A stretch of 64,000 nucleotides of DNA from Psychrobacter sp. P2G3 (GTDB taxonomy: Bacteria; Pseudomonadota; Gammaproteobacteria; Pseudomonadales; Moraxellaceae): positions 744,001 through 808,000 of the forward strand of contig NZ_CP012529.1 in the NCBI RefSeq assembly GCF_001593285.1, given 5' to 3'. Position 1 is the first letter of the stretch. Each line of letters begins with the position of its first letter. Below, piece after piece: positions 52,850 through 63,299 of this stretch. Position numbers and translations under genes: made by a program. Under the pieces are notes generated by a model. It saw only the letters and a list, made by a program, of their open reading frames with translations, had not been told where the DNA came from and made no database searches.

Positions 52850-55800
52850 TGTGTATTATCTCCAAAGCTTGCAGGCTGATAACTCTCTGAGGGAGTTGGG
52901 TTCTGCGGAGTAGGCGTACCATTGCCGCCATCGCCTTTATCATTTGGCTGATTGTTGTCATATTTGTATGGGAACACACTGCGTACCCAAATATAGAACA
53001 TCGGGATAAAGAATATGCCTAAGAGAGTCGCCGTGACTACACCGCCTACAACACTAGTACCAATGGCATTTTGACTGCCTGAACCCGGACCAGTCGCCAA
53101 GAATAATGGCACAACACCTAGACCAAAGGCAAGTGAGGTCATTATAATTGGACGCAAACGTTGACGAGCTGCGGTCATGACAGCCTCTTTCAGACTATAA
53201 CCTTCCTCTTGATGGTCTTTTGCAAACTCAATAATCAAGATGGCATTTTTGGCCGATAGACCAACCACCGTGAGTAGACCTACTTGCAAGTAAATATCGT
53301 TGGCAAAACCTCGTAGCCAAGTAAATATGACTGCCCCTAGAACCCCAAGTGGAATGACCAATAGTACGGAGAAAGGAATAGACCAGCTTTCATATAGGGC
53401 TGCTAAGCATAAGAAGACGACTAAGATTGAAAGCGCATAAAGCATTGGCGCTTGTGCACCTGATTTTTGCTCTTCCAATGACATACCTGTCCACTCATAA
53501 CCAATACCTTCAGGTAGCTGTTCTATCATCGCTTCCATCGAGCTCATTGCTTCACCAGTACTCAAACCGGGTGCTGCACTACCTTGGATGTTCATCGAGG
53601 GCAAGCTGTTGTAACGGGTCAGACGCGGTGAGCCAGACTGCCACTCGCTGGATGAAAATGCATCGAATGAAATCATATCATTCATATCATTTCGCACATA
53701 CCATTTGCCAATATCATCAGGATTGGTACGGCTACTTGCTTCACCTTGAACAAAGACACGTTTGATACGACCACGATCAATGAAGTCATTAACATAGCTT
53801 GAACCCCAAGCCGTTGAGATGACACTATTGATATTACTTAATGACAAGCCATAAGCGGCAGCTTGCTCTTGGTTGATGTTCACCTTAAGCTGCGGTGAAT
53901 CTTCTTGACCGTTGGGACGTACACCAGCGACTTGGTCATTTTGTGCTGCCATACCTAAGAGCATATTACGTGCTTCAAGTAGCCCATCGTGTCCAAGGTT
54001 ACCATTATCTTGAATCATTAAATCAAAACCACTGGCATTACCAAGTTCAGTAATCGCTGGAGGTACAATCGCAAAAACCTGCGCTTCATTTAATTGAGTG
54101 AAGAAGTAACCCATCGCACGACCAGCAACAGCCTGTGCAGTATTTTCATCGCCGGAACGCGACTCCCAGTCCGACAAACGAACGAATGCTAGTCCCATGT
54201 TTTGCCCTTGACCAGCAAAACTAAAGCCTGCAATGGTAAAGACAGAGGCAATGTTGTCCGTCTCTTGAGTATCGTAATAGTTTCTTACTTTATCGAGGAC
54301 ATCTTGTGTCTCATCAAGCGTAGAGCCAGCAGGCAGCTGAACCAAGGTAAACATAATACCTTGATCTTCTTCTGGTAAAAATGAGCCAGGAATACGTAAG
54401 AAGACCACTGCCATGATGCCGATAATAGCCGCGTAGCCAATCAAATATAACCATTTAAAACGAATACTCTTACCCACAAAATTTTCGTAAGAGCGGCTAA
54501 GCTTGAAGAAACCACGGTTAAACCAGCCAAAGAAGCCTTTTTGCTTTTCGGTGCTACCTTTTTCATGGCTCTTACCACGTTTTAGTAAAGTGACACATAG
54601 AGCAGGGGTGAAGATAAGCGCAACCAGTGCTGAGAGTACCATAGCGGTAATCAGAGTAATGGAGAACTGACGATAAATTACGCCTGTTGAACCACCGAAG
54701 AAGGCCATCGGTACGAATACTGCTGATAGAATCAAAGCAATACCGATAACAATCTTACTAATCTCACCCATCGATTGAACGGTCGCGTCTTTGATAGAAA
54801 TGTGAGGATCTTCTTCTAAGATACGTTCAACGTTCTCTACCACAACGATAGCATCATCGACCAGTAGACCGATGGAAAGTACCATCGCAAACATGGTCAG
54901 CACGTTGATACTAAAGCCCGCTACATAAAGCACTGCAAACGTGCCCAGTAATACAACAGGTACGGCAAGCGTCGGGATAATAGTTGCACGCCAGTTCTGT
55001 AAGAAAATGAACATGACAATAAATACCAACACAATCGCCTCAATGAGGGTCATGACGACTTGTTCAATAGATAAGCGTACAAAAGGCGTAGTGTCGTATG
55101 GTACGACCGAGATTAAACCAGCTGGGAAGTTTCTTTCCAGTTCAGCCATACGCGCGCCAACGGCTTCACGAGTCTCAAGCGCGTTAGCACCACCAGCGAG
55201 TGAAATACCCAAACCAGCAGCTTCTTGACCGTTATATAAAGAAACAACGCTATAGTTCTCACTGCCAATTTCGACATCTGCAACATCACCTAAGCGGACT
55301 TGAGCGCCAGAGGTATCAGTTTTCAGCAGAATGTTTTGGAATTCTTCAGGCGTTTGTAAATAGCTTTGTACAGTGACCGTCGCGTTAATAACCTGTTGGT
55401 CTGTATCAGCAGGTGCTTGACCTAATTGTCCGGCAGATACCTGAGTGTTCTGTGCTCGTATGGCATTGACGACATCAGACGGTACCATGTTATAGCTACG
55501 GAGACGTGAAGGATCAAGCCAAACACGCATCGCATAGGTGGACCCGAAAACTTGAACTTCACCCACACCTTCAACACGGCTAAGCGAATCGACGACATTG
55601 GAGTTAATATAATCGGCAATATCAGCTCGATCCATAGAGTCATCTTCGGAAATAAAAGCTTGCACCATCAAAAAGCTGCTAGACGATTTATTAACGTTGA
55701 CGCCTTGACGCTGAACAGACTCAGGTAGCGAGCTCATCGCCGCTTGAAGTTTGTTCTGCACCTGTACCTGAGCGGTATCAGAATCAGTACCATTTTCAAA

Positions 55801-56079
55801 GGTGAGTGTTACTGACGCGCTACCGTTTGAAGAGCTTGATGATGACATATACATCAAACCATCAAGGCCTTTCATACGCTGCTCAATGATCTGCACAACT
55901 GAGTTTTCGACGGTTTGTGCGTTAGCACCAGGATAGCTTGCACTGACCGAAATGGTCGGTGGCGCAATACGTGGATACTGTTCGATCGGTAAATTAATGA
56001 CCGATATCACCCCGATGAGCATGACTAAAATAGCCATAACCCATGCAAAAATAGGGCGATTAATAAAAAAACGTGACAT
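52846..56079 (-). CDS. RND multidrug efflux permease (AcrB/MexB-like)
   Basis: A 1077-residue HAE1-type proton-driven inner-membrane pump. N-terminus FFINRPIFAWVMAILVMLIG, the proton-relay Asp pair in GLLVDDAIVVVENVERIL, SGAVFVP-like ILSAVFVPMAFFGGSTGVIY, the trimer-loop region near SYVNDFIDRG, and the second half GLSAKNAILIIEFAKD (relay Lys) are all present. About 40 Asn/Pro-rich residues form a soluble tail. It is the middle gene of an adaptor-pump-channel operon. Substrates cannot be predicted. Confidence 0.96.
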   Translation of the reverse strand: MSRFFINRPIFAWVMAILVMLIGVISVINLPIEQYPRIAPPTISVSASYPGANAQTVENSVVQIIEQRMKGLDGLMYMSSSSSSNGSASVTLTFENGTDSDTAQVQVQNKLQAAMSSLPESVQRQGVNVNKSSSSFLMVQAFISEDDSMDRADIADYINSNVVDSLSRVEGVGEVQVFGSTYAMRVWLDPSRLRSYNMVPSDVVNAIRAQNTQVSAGQLGQAPADTDQQVINATVTVQSYLQTPEEFQNILLKTDTSGAQVRLGDVADVEIGSENYSVVSLYNGQEAAGLGISLAGGANALETREAVGARMAELERNFPAGLISVVPYDTTPFVRLSIEQVVMTLIEAIVLVFIVMFIFLQNWRATIIPTLAVPVVLLGTFAVLYVAGFSINVLTMFAMVLSIGLLVDDAIVVVENVERILEEDPHISIKDATVQSMGEISKIVIGIALILSAVFVPMAFFGGSTGVIYRQFSITLITAMVLSALVALIFTPALCVTLLKRGKSHEKGSTEKQKGFFGWFNRGFFKLSRSYENFVGKSIRFKWLYLIGYAAIIGIMAVVFLRIPGSFLPEEDQGIMFTLVQLPAGSTLDETQDVLDKVRNYYDTQETDNIASVFTIAGFSFAGQGQNMGLAFVRLSDWESRSGDENTAQAVAGRAMGYFFTQLNEAQVFAIVPPAITELGNASGFDLMIQDNGNLGHDGLLEARNMLLGMAAQNDQVAGVRPNGQEDSPQLKVNINQEQAAAYGLSLSNINSVISTAWGSSYVNDFIDRGRIKRVFVQGEASSRTNPDDIGKWYVRNDMNDMISFDAFSSSEWQSGSPRLTRYNSLPSMNIQGSAAPGLSTGEAMSSMEAMIEQLPEGIGYEWTGMSLEEQKSGAQAPMLYALSILVVFLCLAALYESWSIPFSVLLVIPLGVLGAVIFTWLRGFANDIYLQVGLLTVVGLSAKNAILIIEFAKDHQEEGYSLKEAVMTAARQRLRPIIMTSLAFGLGVVPLFLATGPGSGSQNAIGTSVVGGVVTATLLGIFFIPMFYIWVRSVFPYKYDNNQPNDKGDGGNGTPTPQNPTPSESYQPASFGDNTQ

Positions 56080-56114
56080 AGTATATCCCTAAGTCTTCCT
56101 ATCTTTGAATGGAA

Positions 56115-57512
56115 TTAGTTAGCAGCGGCTTCTGTAGGTTTTTTAGCGGAAGCAGGTTTATCCGCTTCTTTAGCAGCCTGCTGCGGTGTTTTAGCAGTAG
56201 GCGCACCTTGAGCGGATGGAGCAGGGTTTGGATTTTCTAACGGCTTGACGACGACCTCTTGTTCAGGCTTAACTTTCGCGCCACCGATGATAACGACCTG
56301 ATCTCCTGCTTGTAGACCTTTAGTGACTACCCACTGTCCATCATAAGTACCATTAATAGTGACAGGACGTGCTTGAATCTTATTATTTTGATCAACGATA
56401 TATACCTGCGTCTCACTCTTAGGTGTACGCATAACCGCGCTCTGCGGTACTAAAGCCGCATTGGTAATAACGCTTTGAGTCAGACGTGCAGTTACGTACA
56501 TGCCAGGCAATAAGATATTATTGCTATTAGGGAATATAGCCCGCAGGGTAACCGCGCCTGTTGATTCATCAACCTTTGCTTCAGATAAAGCAAGCTTACC
56601 GCGTACAGGATAGACTGAGCCGTCCTCTAACACCAATTCAACAGAATTCATCCCTGCCTGTGCTTTGCCTTCAGCTATTTGCTGACGCAACTTTAGCAGC
56701 TCAGAGGATGATTGACTGATATCGACATAGATAGGGTCTAAGCGCGAAATAGTAACTAATGGATCGGGCTGACCAGCGCTGACTAGCGTACCAGCGGTAA
56801 CGCTAGAGCGATCAGTACGACCAGTCAACGGTGCGCGCACGATAGTACGGTTAAGATCTAAAGTACTAGCATTTAAGCCCGCTTTTGAGGTTTGAATGCC
56901 AGCTTTTGCGCTTTCAATACCTGCTTGTGTTTGCCCAACGGCGGCAGCTGCACTCTGAACAGCAGCTTGTGCCGTACGAACTTGTGTTTGAGCTTGCTCA
57001 TATTGTTGCTTAGAGATGGCATCTATATCAACAAGTCCACGTAGACGTTGCAAGTCGTTTTGCGCTTGCGCAAGTGATGCTTGACGACTAGCGAGCTCAG
57101 CTTTGGCATTGGCATTATTTGCTAAAGCCGTTTGATAGTTGGCCTGTGCTTGCTGTACCGCAGCTTCACCGCTGGCAACAGAGGAGGTATAGTTATCAGT
57201 GTTAATGCGATAGAGAGGCTGACCTTGTTTGACGTTACCACCTTCACGGAATAGGATTTCTTCAATAACCCCATTCACCTGTGGACGGACGTCTGCAGTT
57301 TGATAAGCTGCAGTGCGTCCAGAAAAAGTCTGTACTTGGGGTACGCTATCAAAGGTCACGGTCTGGACGTTGACGACGGCTGGCGGCATCTGCTGCTGTG
57401 CGGCGGCATCAGCGGAGTCCTCGTTTTTGTCACAGCCAACCAGTACAGCTCCAGATAGTACAGATGCTATTACAAGCGCAAGATAAGAATGCTTCATCAA
57501 TGTCCTCGTCAA
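56115..57512 (-). CDS. RND periplasmic adaptor lipoprotein (AcrA/MexA-like)
   Basis: A 465-residue membrane-fusion lipoprotein. The lipobox LVGC gives acylated Cys27. Then come ADVRPQVNGVIEEILFREGG (first lipoyl half), an Ala/Gln-rich coiled-coil hairpin (about 105-205), TIVRAPLTGRTDRSSVTAGT (second half) and the beta-barrel. The tail is Pro/Ala/Lys-rich. First gene of the operon, 35 bp before the pump. A promoter with MerR-type geometry lies 284 bp upstream. Confidence 0.95.
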   Translation of the reverse strand: MTRTLMKHSYLALVIASVLSGAVLVGCDKNEDSADAAAQQQMPPAVVNVQTVTFDSVPQVQTFSGRTAAYQTADVRPQVNGVIEEILFREGGNVKQGQPLYRINTDNYTSSVASGEAAVQQAQANYQTALANNANAKAELASRQASLAQAQNDLQRLRGLVDIDAISKQQYEQAQTQVRTAQAAVQSAAAAVGQTQAGIESAKAGIQTSKAGLNASTLDLNRTIVRAPLTGRTDRSSVTAGTLVSAGQPDPLVTISRLDPIYVDISQSSSELLKLRQQIAEGKAQAGMNSVELVLEDGSVYPVRGKLALSEAKVDESTGAVTLRAIFPNSNNILLPGMYVTARLTQSVITNAALVPQSAVMRTPKSETQVYIVDQNNKIQARPVTINGTYDGQWVVTKGLQAGDQVVIIGGAKVKPEQEVVVKPLENPNPAPSAQGAPTAKTPQQAAKEADKPASAKKPTEAAAN

Positions 57513-58319
57513 TAATGTAGATACGATATAAATAAAATTTTAGTAATAAACTTCAACGTTATATAGGTTCTAACGTCACAGATATGACTATTAACTGGTT
57601 CTTTAAGCCATCATAATGATTGATATATAGTAAATCTATAATCTAAATCCTGCCGCACAAAAAGCCGAACCAACTCATATTCTAAGTGGTTAGACCTAAT
57701 CAGTATCTTATCAATTAAATAGTGAAATCATTCAGCGAGGTTTTAGTATTAAAAACAACCAAATGGTAAAGGTTGGTAAGTAAATTTAGTAGAGTATTAT
57801 AAACTATAGGGTATACCCTACAGTCAAGCACAGAAAAACAGCTTTTACTTGTTGTAGAAGTTCTATTCTTTCTACAAGTTGGTAAAAACGTTGGAAATAA
57901 AAGCGTTACACTAAAAACCTGTAGAAGACTCTGCCTCAACTTGATAAGTAAAAAATTGTTAATTTTTGTTTTTTATACAAGATTAAGACGGATAAAGTAG
58001 ACAATATCATGAATAAGAACAAGAAAATGAGGCTGTGATGAAAACGGCAACATTAGCAATGAGTAATTGCGATTGAACTGTAAAAGGTTGTTGTTAAACG
58101 ATGGACAGTGGTAAAAAATACGATGACATAGGCTAGAAATTAAACATAAACTTTAGTAATTTATCAAAATTTGGTGTTGACGCTTATTAAGGTAGCTGGT
58201 GAGTTAGAGCTCCAGCATACCTTATGTGCCTATTGTTCTTATGTTTTTACAGTAGTTATTTTTCTATTATTTGCCAAATACAGTATGATGAACGAAGCTT
58301 TTTCAATACGATATAACGT
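57513..58319. other. Long intergenic region before the RND operon
   Basis: 807 bp, AT-rich. The short frames at 57715-57939 and 58171-58356 do not look like genes. The one element of note is the promoter at 57796-57827. No regulator gene lies next to the operon. Confidence 0.5.
57796..57827 (-). promoter_or_regulatory. Promoter with MerR/ZntR-like operator before the RND operon
   Basis: On the minus strand: TTGACT, a 20-bp spacer GTAGGGTATACCCTATAGTT and TATAAT. The inner TAGGGTATACCCTA is a perfect palindrome that starts in the -35 and fills the spacer. MerR-family activators use promoters with 19-20 bp spacers and such a dyad; from memory the zntA promoter has the same geometry. The target should be the adaptor gene, with a leader of about 270 nt. 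Confidence 0.65.
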
Positions 58320-59342
58320 TTATAGCAAACGTGCACTGGCAAGCTCAGTCAATTGATATAACCCTTGACGATAGCGATTGTCAGGTAGGGTGCTTAGTGC
58401 TTGTTGTGCTAGTTTAGTTTCTTCTAGGGCGCGCTTAGTACAGTAGGCGAGAGACCCAGAGTTTCTTACCAATTCAATAAGTTGCTCAGCATTCGGCGTT
58501 TTACCCGTCTGTACCGCAATACGTAGCTTCTCATAGCTGTCTTTATCGTTATCCTTAAGCAATTCAAGTGCTTTGATAGTGGGTAAAGTCGGTTTGCCTT
58601 CTGCGAGATCATCACCAAGATTCTTACCCATCAGCTCACTATCACCGCTGTAATCAAGTACATCATCAATAATCTGAAACGCATTACCAAAGTGCTGGCC
58701 AAAGTCTGCCAGTGCGGATAGATACTGGGTTTGCTCTTGCAAGATAGCTGCCCCTTGAGTCGCCATCATAAATAACCGTGACGTCTTACCGTCAATAATG
58801 CTTAGATAGTCATCTTCAGTTGCCGCAGGGTTATGTTGATGCTGGAGCTGTAATACTTCCCCTTCAGCAATATCGCAAGTACCGTCTGAGAAAACTTGTA
58901 ATAATGGCAAGCTTTGGAATCCGACCAATAAGTTAAAGGCGCGGGCAATCAAATAATCACCGACCAATACCGCCGTGGCATTGTCCCAAGTGGCATTCGC
59001 CGTTGGCTTACCTCGGCGCTGTCCTGACTCATCAATTACATCATCATGGACTAGAGTTGCTGTATGCAACATTTCGGTAATGGCTGCCAAATGCATAGCC
59101 TGTTGTGATGGCTCGTCATTGAGCATACGCGCACACAACAAAGTAATTAATGGACGCATACGTTTGCCACCCGCATTAATCACATGCTGAGAGACACTCA
59201 TAACGAGTTGTACTTTCGAGTTAAGACTGCCAAAAACTTGCTTATCCATAATGTCAAAGTCATCAGCAACGATACTTTGAATATCGGCATAACTTGGCGT
59301 AGATACAGACGGGGTAGAAGCGTTCGATAAAGTGGTCGTCAT
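58320..59342 (-). CDS. ispB: Octaprenyl diphosphate synthase
   Basis: A 340-residue trans-prenyltransferase that makes the ubiquinone side chain. ATLVHDDVIDESGQRRGKPTA has the first Asp-rich motif (DDVID), FQIIDDVLDYSGDSELMGKN the second. The N-terminal 18 residues are Thr/Ser-rich. It is divergent from rplU, a conserved arrangement. Confidence 0.93.
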   Translation of the reverse strand: MTTTLSNASTPSVSTPSYADIQSIVADDFDIMDKQVFGSLNSKVQLVMSVSQHVINAGGKRMRPLITLLCARMLNDEPSQQAMHLAAITEMLHTATLVHDDVIDESGQRRGKPTANATWDNATAVLVGDYLIARAFNLLVGFQSLPLLQVFSDGTCDIAEGEVLQLQHQHNPAATEDDYLSIIDGKTSRLFMMATQGAAILQEQTQYLSALADFGQHFGNAFQIIDDVLDYSGDSELMGKNLGDDLAEGKPTLPTIKALELLKDNDKDSYEKLRIAVQTGKTPNAEQLIELVRNSGSLAYCTKRALEETKLAQQALSTLPDNRYRQGLYQLTELASARLL

Positions 59343-59785
59343 AGTAAATAGTCGTATTAATAAAAGGTAGAAAGAATCGTCTAATAGTGGTCTCTTACGA
59401 GACTATTAGTGTGCTTATAGTAGCATAGCTACACTATCAAATCGGTGATTAAAGTAAAGTAGGTATTGATATCGCATTGTAAGCTACTGATTGCATGAGT
59501 TATAATAACTGCACTTAAGCTTAAATTAACAGCTATTATTATCGTCAAGCTCGCTCCATGGTTTACTTCGCAGAAAGTTTGCTTATATACTTGGTCAGTT
59601 AGATGTTAGAGTAAATAGTATTAATATATTAGGTAAGTATCACCAACTTTCAAAAACAAGAGGCGCGGCTTGCTTTTATGAGCAAAAAGCCGTAAAATCT
59701 TGCCTTTAATTTTTCCCTGTCGTGTTCGTCGTAAAAGCGTTGGTATGATATCAGCCACGGCACACGGGTTAAACGGAGTCATACA
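59343..59785. other. Divergent ispB/rplU intergenic region
   Basis: 443 bp without a gene; it should hold the promoters of both genes and the rplU leader, but I see no reliable promoter match or hairpin. Confidence 0.4.
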
Positions 59786-60097
59786 ATGTACGCAGTAATC
59801 AAAACTGGTGGTAAACAGCACCGTGTAGTCGTCGATGAGCTTTTAAAAGTTGAATTACTAAAAGCAGAAACAGGCGAAACAATCAAATTTGAAGACGTGT
59901 TGATGGTTGTTGACGGCGATAACGTCAAAATCGGTCAGCCTGTCGTTGATGGCGCTAGCGTAGAAGTTGAAGTGGTTAAGCACGGTCGTGGTGACAAAAT
60001 CCGTATCATCAAGCACAACCGTCGTAAGCATTATCACAAAGAACAAGGTCACCGCCAATGGTACACCTTGTTAAAAATCAAAGCCATTAATGCCTAA
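59786..60097 (+). CDS. rplU: 50S ribosomal protein L21
   Basis: A 103-residue L21 protein with [14 protein letters not shown] at the start and [20 protein letters not shown], then YTLLKI, at the end. It binds 23S rRNA. It is followed by rpmA 92 bp downstream, the usual pair. Confidence 0.98.
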   Translation: MYAVIKTGGKQHRVVVDELLKVELLKAETGETIKFEDVLMVVDGDNVKIGQPVVDGASVEVEVVKHGRGDKIRIIKHNRRKHYHKEQGHRQWYTLLKIKAINA

Positions 60098-60189
60098 TTG
60101 CCCATTTAGCAATTATTGCTAAAATAGCGCACTAAATGCTTAAGAGTTATCGCATCAGCGATAAGTCACATTAACAAGGAGATTTTCTC

Positions 60190-60447
60190 ATGGCACATAA
60201 AAAAGCTGCCGGTTCGAGCCGTAACGGTCGTGATTCAAACCCAAAAATGCTAGGCGTTAAAATCTTTGGTGGCCAAGCTATCACAGCTGGTAACATCATC
60301 GTTCGTCAACGTGGTACAGAATTCCACGCAGGCGAAGGCGTTGGCATGGGTCGTGACCATACTTTATTTGCACTAAATGACGGTGTGGTAAAGTTTGCGA
60401 CCAAAGGTAAATTTAACCGTCGTTATGTTATGGTTGAAGGCGAGTAG
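60190..60447 (+). CDS. rpmA: 50S ribosomal protein L27
   Basis: An 85-residue L27 protein ([20 protein letters not shown], then [20 protein letters not shown]). The N-terminal tail reaches the peptidyl-transferase centre. AAGGAG lies nine bases before the ATG. Confidence 0.98.
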   Translation: MAHKKAAGSSRNGRDSNPKMLGVKIFGGQAITAGNIIVRQRGTEFHAGEGVGMGRDHTLFALNDGVVKFATKGKFNRRYVMVEGE

Positions 60448-60507
60448 TTATCGCTTTTAAGCACAAGCTGCTTTATGTTATGTAATTAAAGCAGCTTGCT
60501 ACATACT

Positions 60508-60545
60508 AAAGTCCCTATTACCGATTGGTGATAGGGACTTTTTTT
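60508..60545 (+). terminator. Terminator after rpmA
   Basis: AAAGTCCCTAT and ATAGGGACTTT pair perfectly, with an inner ACC/GGT pair, followed by T5. Confidence 0.92.
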
Positions 60546-60930
60546 ATGACTAATACTATAATTAACTCTCTAATTATTGTTGATGATACAAAAATTTCAG
60601 AATGAAATATTGTAACTACTGTCGTTACAAGTGTGTATGGCAGGCGTAGTATTGATTGCAATTGAAGACTAGGCGCGTAATAAAAAAACTGGCACACTGT
60701 GGTCATTGGTTAATAGCACTATATTTGTTGAGAGTTAATTGAAATACTTTTAATAGATAAGCAGCTAACGACTAATGGTTAGATCAAAATAAGGAGTTTA
60801 TATCTTTATCGCGATAACTCACAATGCACGTGATTTTATTTAGTGCAATAGATGAACACAACAAAAACGCAGTGATCTAACTTTTATAACCATTGATTGA
60901 AATTTTATTTTTATTACGAGAGGAAGAATT
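60546..60930. other. Intergenic region before lolA
   Basis: 385 bp, AT-rich, no gene or clear promoter seen. AGAGGAAG before the lolA ATG is its ribosome binding site. Confidence 0.4.
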
Positions 60931-61608
60931 ATGACTTTATCTACTACAGTAAAACAAAAAATGATGAGTGGCGCCTTGGCTGGTGTATTGATGACCACCC
61001 TTGGTGTTGCAGCGCCAATGATAGCGTTGACCCAATCGGCGACTGCTGCACCTGCTGATAATTTGGTAGCAGCCAAACGCTTGAACAAACTATTAACCAA
61101 CACTAAAAGTATGACCGCCAACTTTACTCAAACTACTAAAGGCGCAACCAATGGTACTTTTAAGGGTTCGATGAGCGTTCAGCGTCCGAATAACTTTCGC
61201 TGGGAAACTAAGTCGCCATCAGAACAATTGATTGTGGCAAATGGTGACTCAATGTGGATTTACGATAAGGATTTGGAGCAAGCGACCAAACAAGGTGTGG
61301 ATAGCCAAGTAGGCAACACGCCAGCACTATTACTATCAGGTGATCCAAGTAAAATCGACAAAAACTTTAAGATCACTCAGCCATATGAAAATAAAAACTA
61401 CTATGTGCTGTATCCTAAATCAGGTGACGCCAGCTTTAAGAATCTATCGGTAAGTTTTAGTGGTGGTAAGCCAGTAATGATGGTACTTAATGATACATTG
61501 GGACAAACTACTTCAATTAAGTTCAACGGCATCAAACTTAATCCAAGTATCAGTAGTAATCAGTTCAAATTCACGCCACCAAAAGGTGTGGATGTGATTA
61601 ATCAGTAA
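60931..61608 (+). CDS. lolA: Outer-membrane lipoprotein carrier protein LolA
   Basis: A 225-residue periplasmic chaperone that ferries lipoproteins from LolCDE to LolB. A signal peptide ends at ATAAPA or nearby (about residue 37). The family pattern is SMTANFTQTTKGATNGTFKG, VQRPNNFRWETKSPSEQLIV, GDSMWIYDKDLEQATKQ, then LNDTLGQTTSIKFNGIKLN and the end FKFTPPKGVDVI. A terminator follows. Confidence 0.94.
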   Translation: MTLSTTVKQKMMSGALAGVLMTTLGVAAPMIALTQSATAAPADNLVAAKRLNKLLTNTKSMTANFTQTTKGATNGTFKGSMSVQRPNNFRWETKSPSEQLIVANGDSMWIYDKDLEQATKQGVDSQVGNTPALLLSGDPSKIDKNFKITQPYENKNYYVLYPKSGDASFKNLSVSFSGGKPVMMVLNDTLGQTTSIKFNGIKLNPSISSNQFKFTPPKGVDVINQ

Positions 61609-61674
61609 TTAGTTGATAAATAACGAGTCAGTAAAATACAGTACAGTTTATTGATTCACAGTCTCATGATTGAC

Positions 61675-61710
61675 AAAAGGGCAGACCAATATTTGGATCT
61701 GCTCTTTTTT
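61675..61710 (+). terminator. Terminator after lolA
   Basis: AGGGCAGACC and GGATCTGCTCT pair with one mismatch and one bulge, followed by T6. Confidence 0.82.
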
Positions 61711-62497
61711 ATGAGCTAAAATAAGTGCCTAAAAGCTGCTGTACCTAGCAATATTTACTTAAAGTAGAGTTAGGGATAGGTTGCAATTAGACATATTTGG
61801 TTTACAATATCCGCAGTCTTACTATGCATGTTAAATGCTCCATCATATAATGCTAATATCTTGAAATAAGCCTACTAAAAATTTGATGTTTGACTCAATT
61901 GCTTGATATTTTTTAGTATAAATATTGAGCCGTTAATCAAATTGTCTATTTTATTGTGGTTTTGCCAATGTGTAGCACATTTTTCTTGATGAGATACATA
62001 TTTTGTAGCATATAAAATGACCACTCAATGCAGTTAAAAACTGGCTTTTGATTGGTGATATGCGTATAGTGAGCAAACAGTTTATGCCAGTTGTCACGCC
62101 ATTGTTGATCACGCGTAATGAGTTATTAAATCAATTAAATGTCTAAATATGATATTGATTTAATAAATTTATCTTGCGTCTTTATTAGATGGATTTGATG
62201 ACCAGCCTTTATCTAGGTATGCCACAGTTTTTACTGATAGGATAGTTGGAGATTGCCAGTCTTTCTGCTCTAGACTTTGTCGTCAGAGTTTAGTGGATTG
62301 TCTTATTCATTCTCAGCACTTAGATAAATTTACGGTTGGTATCATCTTATACCGTCGTCAATAATCTTGATAATTGGTCGTTACCAGCACAGCCTTTGTG
62401 TTTTCGTCTGCGTCAAGTACTGTCATTCCATTTTGCTCTATATAGTAATGGTCTGCAGTACTTATGACACTAGATTGGGTGAGGAGCACGTATTATC
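61711..62497. other. Long leader region of the nuo operon
   Basis: 787 bp, AT-rich, without a coding frame that looks real. It should hold the nuo promoter and a long leader; I see no clear promoter or riboswitch. GAGGAG about 12 bases before the nuoA ATG is the likely ribosome binding site, at wider spacing than usual. Confidence 0.45.
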
Positions 62498-63121
62498 ATG
62501 TCTGCCTATAATTGGTCAGCAGTTGCCTTTATTCTAGCCGCTATTGGGCTAGTTGTTTTTATGCTGGCTGTTCCGCGCTTACTGGGCGGTCGCTCTCAGG
62601 GCTTACAAAAAGAAGAGATATTTGAAGCGGGTGTTGTCGGATCTGGCAACGCCCGTATTCGTTTGTCTGCTAAATTCTATTTAGTGGCTATCTTTTTCGT
62701 TATTTTTGATTTAGAAGCGCTGTATTTGTATGCTTACGCGGTTTCAGTTCGTGAGGCTGGCTGGCTTGGATTTGCAGCGGCTACGGTCTTTATTACTGTC
62801 TTAATCATTGGCTTGATATATGAGCTAAGTTTAGGCGCTATGAACTGGGCCCCTGCTGATAAGCTGCGTAAAAGACCACGTCTCTATGCTGCACCAGCTG
62901 GCTTTAATTTAGCTGATATCACCAAGTTCGACGGCGTTGATGAGCTAATGGTGGACCCTACTGGCAAAATACCGGCGCAGTCTTCAGGTCAGATTAATGT
63001 CTCAAATAATATTGAGGCCAATCGTCGTCATTTACAAAGCATTGATCATATTAATACTACAGGTAATATTACCTCTGTGGATTTTGCGACGTCTGCACAA
63101 CCGCCTAACATTGAACGTTAA
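62498..63121 (+). CDS. nuoA: NADH-quinone oxidoreductase subunit A, with C-terminal extension
   Basis: Complex I membrane subunit A. Three hydrophobic segments (AVAFILAAIGLVVFMLAVPRL, YLVAIFFVIFDLEALYLYAYAV, FAAATVFITVLIIGLIYELS) flank the conserved loop EEIFEAGVVGSGNARIRLSA and FDLEALYLY. The 207 residues exceed the E. coli NuoA length (147) by about 60: after GAMNWAP comes a tail of some 95 mostly polar residues, Asn-rich at the end. First gene of the nuo operon. Confidence 0.94.
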   Translation: MSAYNWSAVAFILAAIGLVVFMLAVPRLLGGRSQGLQKEEIFEAGVVGSGNARIRLSAKFYLVAIFFVIFDLEALYLYAYAVSVREAGWLGFAAATVFITVLIIGLIYELSLGAMNWAPADKLRKRPRLYAAPAGFNLADITKFDGVDELMVDPTGKIPAQSSGQINVSNNIEANRRHLQSIDHINTTGNITSVDFATSAQPPNIER

Positions 63122-63299
63122 CCGTTTTTGCTCATAGCTATCTTTGCTTAGAAAAATCTGTAAATTGTTGAGAGCAACGATATATATAATGACAATGTCA
63201 GTATGTTTATATTAATGGTCAATTATTAATCATAAAAGTTATGGCGATAGTGATAACAAGACAATTGCCACGCTTTGCTTAATAGAAAGGTTGTATGTT

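Noticed and set aside
57715..57939. 74-codon minus-strand frame before the RND operon
   Set aside because: Low-complexity, AT-driven sequence that overlaps the MerR-type promoter; no ribosome binding site and no family.
58171..58356. 61-codon plus-strand frame downstream of ispB
   Set aside because: Overlaps the ispB 3' end and has no recognisable features; the hydrophobic run is a result of AT-rich sequence.
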